Of a stretch of 64,000 nt of DNA, positions 13,201 to 22,200 are shown piece after piece. The first letter of the stretch is position 1; every line of letters starts with the position of its first letter. Below the pieces are notes generated by a model that was not told the DNA's origin, made no database searches, and worked only from the letters and a program-made list of their open reading frames with translations. Source of the stretch: Ignelater luminosus (taxonomy: Eukaryota > Arthropoda > Insecta > Coleoptera > Elateridae). Where the stretch lies: contig VTPC01091247.1 in assembly GCA_011009095.1 (NCBI GenBank), forward strand, positions 1 to 64,000, given 5' to 3'. The position numbers and the translations under genes were made by a program.

Positions 13201-16200
13201 ATTGTAGGAAATAATGTGGCAGAATAAAGGTTTCTCAATTTTGGCAGAAATGATTTTCTGGTTATAAATGAACTGTTCGGTCATTGAACTATGAGTTCAA
13301 TAGAGATCTAAAAGGTATTTCTTTGAAGAGATTCATTTGTAACTGGTCTAGAATAGATAAGTCTTTTATTTACTATAATAAACAACGCTAATTCTTATTT
13401 CACTTCGCAGTTCTGATAAAGTTACAGAATATACAGCGTGAGTAATAATTACAGTAACGAATTCAAAAATCAACGTATTTTTTGTTGTGGTTTGTTGTTT
13501 AATATCGCGATGTAAGGTAGGTTTATACTCTACCGACATAAACTAGCCTATTTCTCAATAGTAAAATGTGATCAATTCTATTGCTGTACTGACCTTAATC
13601 AATAGGACTAATACATGTTAACTGTTAACAATGTTACATGCCACACTGAAAAATCAATCCTTTAGCTGTACTTACCTAATAAATATTGCACGTCATGTCT
13701 AATTATGTATTTATGTCGACAGTGGATACGCAAGAAAGTGTCGAAACTCAATTTCTAATTTATGTTCTTCACGAAACATATTTACAGTGCAGTAGGAAAG
13801 CTATTCCCAGGAAACCCTTTCAAATCTTCTGAAAGGATTTTATTGCATTACACTTTGAAAAGTTAGGTTAAAGAACGCTTTCAAGAAAGTCAAAAATCAA
13901 AAAAATCAATGCTATTTATATAAATGCTACAAAAAAATTGAGCGTTTTGTTTAGACGTTAATCTACGTCACGTTCAACCTAATTATATCGGAAAAAGTAA
14001 TAAGAATGAATATTTCAATCAATTGAATTATGTAGAACACTAGTAGGTAGTTAATGGGTTAATTGCCTGTTCTGCTAAATCAATTATTCCTTTCTCCAGT
14101 TTCGTCGAGGATGGTTTTTTATTTTCATTAATGTATTAGTTTTCCGTTCATCCATTTATTAGACACATTTAGTATCAGACCGAACTAAATGGCGCAAACG
14201 CAGTTTTTCTTGCTAACTGTAGTGTTTGCAAGAACAGTGTTGTCATGACATAACCACCATGGTATTGACGTATCAGGCGGCCTGAAAATGCCATGCTGTG
14301 AAATCAGTAATACGAGCATTGAGCATCTTAGTCTAGGTATTGCAGCACATCTTGCAATAACTGACGTTCCCTTCCTGCCTATCTCCTTAAATAGTAATTT
14401 AGCTTCTGTATCAACATTGTGAAAGGCGTGTCAATTTATTTTCTTTAACTATGGGTTCAAGTGTTAAGCAGCGTGGTTTCTCGGACTTCCCTACTAGACA
14501 CATTTAAGAGTTGTTGGTTATTTTAATGTGAACAGTGTTATTTCTACGGCTCATAGTTCTTGTTCCCAATAATCTATGGACTTCTGATGTAACTACGGAA
14601 CGTCTTTAGACTTCATTTTATTACAGGTTTTTTTTTTGGTTACGAAATAACATGTTTTTGCGGTGATAAGCAGTCTACTTTCGCATTCTACCGGGCATTT
14701 TCAGGTCATTTACTTACTTAAGAATAAAGCAATGTACATTAGGTTAGGTCAAAAAAATATTTTTTTCAAATCCTTTTGTAATAGTGAAATTATGCTGTCT
14801 TACAAGTTCAATTAGATGTGTGTAAAATATTATTAATTTATTTTCAGGGTAATTGCCCGCACATCGATCCTCACTTTTGATATATACTACTAGAAAAATA
14901 GTGACGATAAACATCGACACCCTAAACCAATGAAAATAATTATAGTTGTATACAAAATTCATGTTATTGTGTCGGTAATGCCCGCCATTGTTTACTAACA
15001 GTTTTGTTTTTATAACTTTGAAGTTGGTACTCTTAATCGTCGTGGGCGTATCGCATAGCTTAGTTGTTTTAGTGTGACAAATATATTATAACAGTACGGT
15101 ACTGCACCGCGTTTAACATTCCTTACATTATTTTCTCTTTAACACGTTGATTGCCACGGCAATTTTCAGAAATCTGGCCTAAAATGACAATTTGATTTAA
15201 TCACATTATATTATTAAAAACTCTAATTCTAGTGCATAGTTATCATCAAAAAGCACAAAAAATGGTATCTCAGAAATTGTCGAGTGCATCACATTTACGT
15301 CTTTCTTGAGTGTTTTGTTTTATAATTATTGTTATAATTAAATTATCAAGAACCCAATATGGATAAGAAAAGACCACTGACTCAAAATGAAATTGAGTAC
15401 TACTCAAATCTAAGTGATTCAGAATTTGACGGGATTTTTGGCGAGGATGGTAACGACAGTAGCGATTATGAACCTTCTAAGAATTCAAGTGATAGTGAAG
15501 ATGAAGTCGTCTCCGAACCTAAAGTTGATGCCGAATCTGAAGATAATGACGATGATTCCCAAGCAACAACATCAAATGCGAATGATAATTTGTGGACAGA
15601 AATTCAACAAAATCCTGAATTATTTATTTTCCAAGAAAATGTTGGTGTGAAATTGGATACGACAAATTTTACAGTACAAACGCTGGTGGACTTATTTTTT
15701 CAGATGAATTTCTTGCATTACTGGTGGAAGTGCGCATGAAATTGAAAAACGCAAAGCAATAAAAAAATCTAATAGGTTATCAAAGTGGCAAGACGTCAGT
15801 GCTGCAGAGATGAAAGTTTTTATTGGACTTTTGTTGCAAATGGGACCTTGTACTTTTCCATCAATTGAACATTACTGGAGCACAAACAAGCTATATAACG
15901 TAAACTCTTGGCGTTCACATATGAGTCGAAATCGATTCCAGTTGTTACTTCGTTATTTTCATTTGGTTGATAACTCAATACCATCTGCCGACAGATTATA
16001 CAAGGTGAGACCAATACTAAATCATTTTAATAATATTATGCGTGAAACCTATGTACCAGATAAAAATATTTGTATTGACCAATCCATGATGCTATGGCGG
16101 GAAAGATTGCTTTTCCGCCAATACATAAAAAATAAAAAACACAAATATGGTATCAAACTGTATGAACTATGAGAGTCCGACGGTCTTGTAATGAAAATAA

Positions 16201-19200
16201 AGATTTACAGCGGAAAATCTGAGGAAACTGACAATAATGTAGGTCACACTACTGACGTTGTTTTACATTTACTTGAGGACTATCTCGATAAAGGATACAC
16301 GGTTTACATGGATATTTTTTATAATTCTGTTACTCTTACAAAACTGCTAAATACACGAAAAACTTATGTATGTGGAACCCTACGAAATAACAGAAAGGGA
16401 AACCCCAGAGATGTGGTAAATCGTAAACTGAAAAAAGGGGAGTGTATTTGGCAGCAAAATGGTCCTGTTACTGTATGCAAATGGAAAGACAAACGAGATG
16501 TCCTTAGCATTTCAAACATGCATGCTGTTGAAATGGTAGAGGTGCCCAATCGCAATGGAAAAATTTCTATGAAACCGAATATAATTCGAGATTACAATAA
16601 TGGAATGTCTGGCATTGACCGATCAGATCAAATGCTTTCGTACTACTCATCTCTAAGAAAGACTATTAGATGGCCCAAAAAGGTTTCATTACATATTATA
16701 GAGATATATATATACACAATGCTCACAAAATTTTTCAAAAAGTAACTTCTAAAATAAAACTAATAAAGTTCAGAGAATTCGTCGTCGCGTTGATTGGAGA
16801 AGAGATTCAACCAGTTTCGAAAAAAATTAAATTGCAAGAGCTCCATTATTTAGAGTCTACCACCTACCGAAAAAAAGCAGCGTCCGACAAAGTCATGTCG
16901 TATATGTACCCAAGCAAAAAAACACCGAGAAACGCGTTATTTCTGTCCAGCCTGTAAAGAAAAGCCAGCCCTTTGTGTGGAAGATTGTTTTAAGAAGTTC
17001 CAAATATTATTTTATTTATTGAATTTGAACTAATTTTTATAATTATATTTTTTGTTCGTTTTTTAAATAAATTTTCTGTTTATGCACGCCAGCATTGATT
17101 TTTTGTTCTTTTCCCAGAAGCCATCTATCGATATTAGCACTGATATATTTCGAGTTTAATCGTAGCTGCACAAAAATGGCAAGTAAACACAGGACGAGAT
17201 AACCCGTAGTTGGCGTCCTAGAAAAGAACGCAATCTACGAGTTATCTCGTAGTTGGCAGTCAACGTGTTAATTAATAAAAGTTCACCATGGAAACTAGAA
17301 GACAAAGTTATCAGTGTTCTATATTCGGGAGTGTAGAAGATATTAAAGACAATGTGTTGCCGACCTACGAAGATGTCATGAAATGTTATGAATAGAATAG
17401 ATTACAACTTAAAATTAGCAGGAATACTATCAAAGAACTATTATTTTTAGATGTTGCCGAGCTGGTGTCTCGAAGAGTTGAAGATGTTTGGAGAAAATCG
17501 TCCCTTCCTACGGTTTTACACACGAGAGTCATTCAGTTATTAAAGGCTTATCATTTACAGTGCAAAAACCTTATCAAATCATTAAAAAGATTATCTGCTG
17601 ATTAGAAAAATATTTTTCTACAGAATAGCAGAGTTTTGTTTGGCATTTGTTCATGTAAATGTAAAGAAATTGAACTTTGCTGTTGTCCAAGAGAAAATAA
17701 GGTACCAAAAGAAGAACAGAAGTTTTTATTGGACCAAAGACAGGATAGAAAGATGCAAATTGGTGGAATAGAGCGTGTTCTTACAGTTAAATTACAAAAC
17801 AAGTTTATACGAGCTTCTAAGGTTAAAAAACTGGTTTGAACATTTCCGAAAATCAAGATAAGTGTGATACCGAACAACAGGACTTGGTGTCGTCTTCAAG
17901 TGATTCTGAAAGCAATATTTCTTCACCTGATAAGCTAAACGCACCTTCAACATTACAAATAAATAAGAAACTAACTAAATCAGTTAAAAGTTTGCCTATG
18001 CTGGCAAGAACCTACGAACGTTACGGTATTTCTGACAGGGCAGCTGCTGCGACTGTTTCTTCGGTATTGCACGATATATTTTCGGATATTGAAGAGGTTG
18101 TTAAATCGAAAATTCGCAGAGAAAGAAAGAAAGAACGTAATAAATTACATAAACAGCAAACGCAGCTTCACTTACCTGCACTTTACTTTGATGACCGAAA
18201 AGATAAAACGCTAAAAATTGTAAAGAAAGGAGCAAACAGATACAAACAAACAGTGATTGAGAAACAACAGTTCAAGGTACTGCCAAAAGTATTGAAGCAT
18301 CGATTAATGCACTTCTCGGGTCACAGAGAATTAAACTAGATGATTTGATAGCTGCTGGTTGTGATGGTAGGATCACTAACACCGTCCCTTACAGTAGATT
18401 ATTTGCATGCTTCATTTAAACGAATTGCCATTGAGACATCTATTTAACAAACTGGACGGTGTTGCCACTGGCCCATCTTCCCATGCTGTCCTATTGACAG
18501 CTCGTTAGAAAATTGCGAAATTTTTGCCAATCTTAAACTATGAAAATATAATACAAAACGAACTTCCAGAAGTTAAATTTGAAGATCTAAGTACAGATCA
18601 GAAATACTTGTACAAAATAACAATGGCAGTTATTACTGGACAATGCCATGATGATTTGGCTAATCGGTCCCCAGGAAAGATGTCATATGCCCGATGGTTA
18701 ACAAAACCAAATAGAATATTGCGACTTGATATTTCGACATCAAACCCCTCAAATGAATTAAAATTATTAGCTGAATATTGCGTTAAAGTTTACGCTCTAG
18801 TATGGTTCCAAATAAAAACAAATCCGGCTTGCAAAGATGTGTCTAAGTATTTTTGGAAATTAATTAAGAGCTCTCGATGCCTGTCTGCAGAGTGTAAACT
18901 AATAGTAGATCCTGTAATTGAACGTAATGCCTATTTTGCTCATTTAGAAAATTTGCTTTTGTCGATGTTGTCTGATGAAAACAGAACACCGAGGGAACTC
19001 GCTGTCAAAAGAATACTGAAAGCACGAAGTTCACCTCATTCAGGAAAGCAACCTCGTGCGTTTGAAGTGCCACAAATTAATTTCGAAGCCAATAGCTATA
19101 TTGACCTCATAGATTAGCAACAAAACTTCTACGATCTGCCAATCCTTCGATATGTCACAGATGAAGAAATAAACAAGATTATTGAGTCTCAGGACCACGA

Positions 19201-22200
19201 AGACTTACTTTCTTTAAAGTTACCATGTCATACGCAGGCAGTTGAACGTTCTGTGATAACAGTGACAGAAGCATCTACGTCATGCGATAAAGAATCAAGA
19301 GAAGGTTTAATAAAAGCGAAACTTGCATCCAGAAAACTGATGCCTCGATTTGAGGGTAAACAAGATTTTGTGGCCAAAACACAATAAGTTATTTTTTTAA
19401 TAGTAAAACTAATGTTTTTTTTTAACTAAATTTTGTGCTATATTAATTGTTTTTGCATTTTATGTAATATTAGTTTATTTTATAGTCATGCATGATTGCT
19501 TTGTAATAAAATATGTAAGTTTAAATAAACGCTGTTTCTTCGAAACCAATTATTATTTGTTTAGACCTAAGACAACATAATATTACTATTAAAAGATGAT
19601 TAAATTATAAAAAAAATTCCATACATTAGTGACCCACCCTAACGTACATAGATTTAGATATAGTCTGGCGTAATCAATAGTCCATACCGTAAATGCGGTT
19701 TTTAAAACCTAATTATACTTCTAATAAGCTTGTTGATTGAGCTCTGAAAATATAATTTAAAACCTGTTTCACGCGTTGTTAGAAATGCAGAAATCGTTTT
19801 CAAGACTTATTCTAGATTTAATTCTAATTTATTGTATTAGGGTTATGTAAAAGTCTTTTCGTTTTCTTGAGGTGGCTAACTTTGACTATAAAACGCTGTT
19901 AAACAATTGAACTATTTGACAAGTTATATGTCATATCAACGAGCGTGGTTTACAGATTAATCTCTGTTGTATCGCATTTTGATTCTTTGAATCTGACCTT
20001 TACAAAGTGAACAAAATGTCCAACGCCACTGTAGAAATTTTGGCCGTTCTTCAGAATTACTGAAAATTAGGGGGGCTGGTATAGTATGCGAGGATGAAGT
20101 CAAGGTGTCATATCAGATCGTAAGGCTCAAAATTGTTTTTGAAACATTCATTAGTGGTAACACCAGTCTTCAAATACGGCCTCAAACTGCATGGCCCCCC
20201 TGTCGTACATCAAAAGGCTTTGAAGCATCTTCAGCTACAAGCACCCAAGGGTTATCCGAGGAGCTTGGACCATCCCGAAGGATAATAGATATCTCATATA
20301 AAATATTAAATAAATGATTTTCATATTAAAAAAACGAAAAGACTTTTGTACAATTCTAACAGTATCTATTTGTTGTAGAATGGAAGGAAAAATGATAATC
20401 TTCATGATTTCTAAGTGTAGCAAGACAAAACATCTGTACTCCAGTCGGACAAGAAAGTGGTGTTTCTTTAAAGTTTTGTAGCAGGTCTTGATTTATCATA
20501 CCAAGTACTTTCTTTATGTTTGCTTCTTCTTACGAGGGTGGTCTGAAAAGTTTCCGACCTAACAAAGATACAAGACATTTTTTCTGAGAAATTTTTTTTA
20601 TTTTTCAACATAGTCTCCTTGTAACTCCACACACTTCTCCCAGCGATGCTCCCATCTCTGTAACCCGTCCAAATAGTACTCGGCATTTTTCTCTGCAAAA
20701 TAATTGTTCACGAAGGTGACTGCCTCTTCATTTGACGAAAATCTTTGTCCTCCGAGCGCAATTTTTAGATGAGCGAACAAAAAGAAGTCGCTTGGGGCTA
20801 GATCTGGTGAGTAAGGCGGATGGTCAAGCAGTTCAAACCGTAATTCGTGGATTTTCGCCATGGCAACCGCTGAGGTGTGAGACGGTGCGTTGTCTTGGTG
20901 AAACAGGATTTTCTTTTTCTGCAAATGTGGCCGTTTTTTCGCAAGTTCTGCCTTCAGCTTGTCAAGTAATGATGCATAGTATGCTCCTGTAATGGTTTTT
21001 CCTTTTTGAAGATAATCGATTAAAATAACTCCATGACTATCCCAAAAAACAGTCGCCATCACTTTCCCAGCCGAAAAAACAGTTTTTGCTTTTTTTGGAG
21101 CCGGTTTCCCCTTTGCAGTCCACTGTTTGGACTGTATTTTTGTTTCGGGCGTATAATGGTGTATCCAAGTTTCATCTACAGTAATAGTATTTCGCCTAAA
21201 CTGCGCCAAAAGAGCGTTGGAAATATTCATTCGAACACGTTTTTGGTCTAACGTGAGCAAACGCGGCACCCAACGCGCGGACAGCTTTCTCATGCCTAAA
21301 TGTTGATTTAATATGTGACAAACACGTTCTTTTGACATGTTCATAACCTCTGCTATCTCTCTCACTTTAATTCGGCGGTCGTCTAGCACCATTTGGTGAA
21401 CTTTGGCGATGTTTTCGTCGGTAGTTGCAGTTTTTGGACGTCCCGAACGTTCATCGTCTCCCAAGCTCTTACGGCCACGTTTAAATTCAGCAGCCCAAAA
21501 TTTCACTGTGGTAAATGATGATGCAGAGTCTCCATACACAGAATCCAACTTATCTTTTATTTGCGAAGGCGTATTGCCTTTAAAAAACAAATATTTAATG
21601 ACAGCTCGATACTCGATTTTGTCCATTTTCACAAAAACACTCACATCAACTCACTCAAACGACTGTTACATAAAAACTGCGCGTCCAAAATGGCTGAAAC
21701 TTTGGTGAGTAACTGTCAACAGATGAACAACGAAATTCAGTAGCTTTTATTTACGAGTGCTGCCATCTTCACGTTGAGGTCGGAAACTTTTCAGACCACC
21801 CTCGTATGTATGTTGCAGTCTTCTTGTTGGTTTTTCTCACTTGTACTTGCCAGTAACTGGAACATAAACGCAGCTCAGCCAGCCTGATAACAAACAGCCT
21901 TTTGTTGCCATACATAATTCACATACAATTTCGATTTTCCTGGGCACGAACACTATGAGAAAACCGCAGTGATTTCTGCAGATCTTTTTGAAGAAGTAAA
22001 CCGCTGTGTATTTGCTGAGTTTGGTAGACGATCTCACACGTTAGAGAAAATCTTTCTTTCTCTATCTGCTATATGAATGGCCGTTATATCTACATCATTG
22101 AATCTCTTTTTGCCATTAATAAACTGCGTTCCATCATCGCTCAAAACTTGATACAAAAGTTTATCTAATGATTTTACCAGTTCTTAAAGTACATGTTTGC

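Larger units (their letters stand above)
14738..19644 (+). mobile_element. Unclassified DNA transposon, possibly Sola-type, with nested piggyBac
   Basis: A short imperfect inverted repeat (ATTAGGTTAGGTCA at the left, GTTAGGGTGGGTCA inward from the right) is flanked on both sides by GTAC (14734-14737 and 19645-19648). A 4-bp duplication would fit the Sola superfamily. The ends bracket a broken coding region at 17287-19387. The piggyBac at 15143-17267 lies just upstream of that coding region, so it landed in this element's leader. The ends are short, and AGGTTAGG-like sequence occurs elsewhere in the window, so the boundaries are tentative. Confidence 0.4.
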
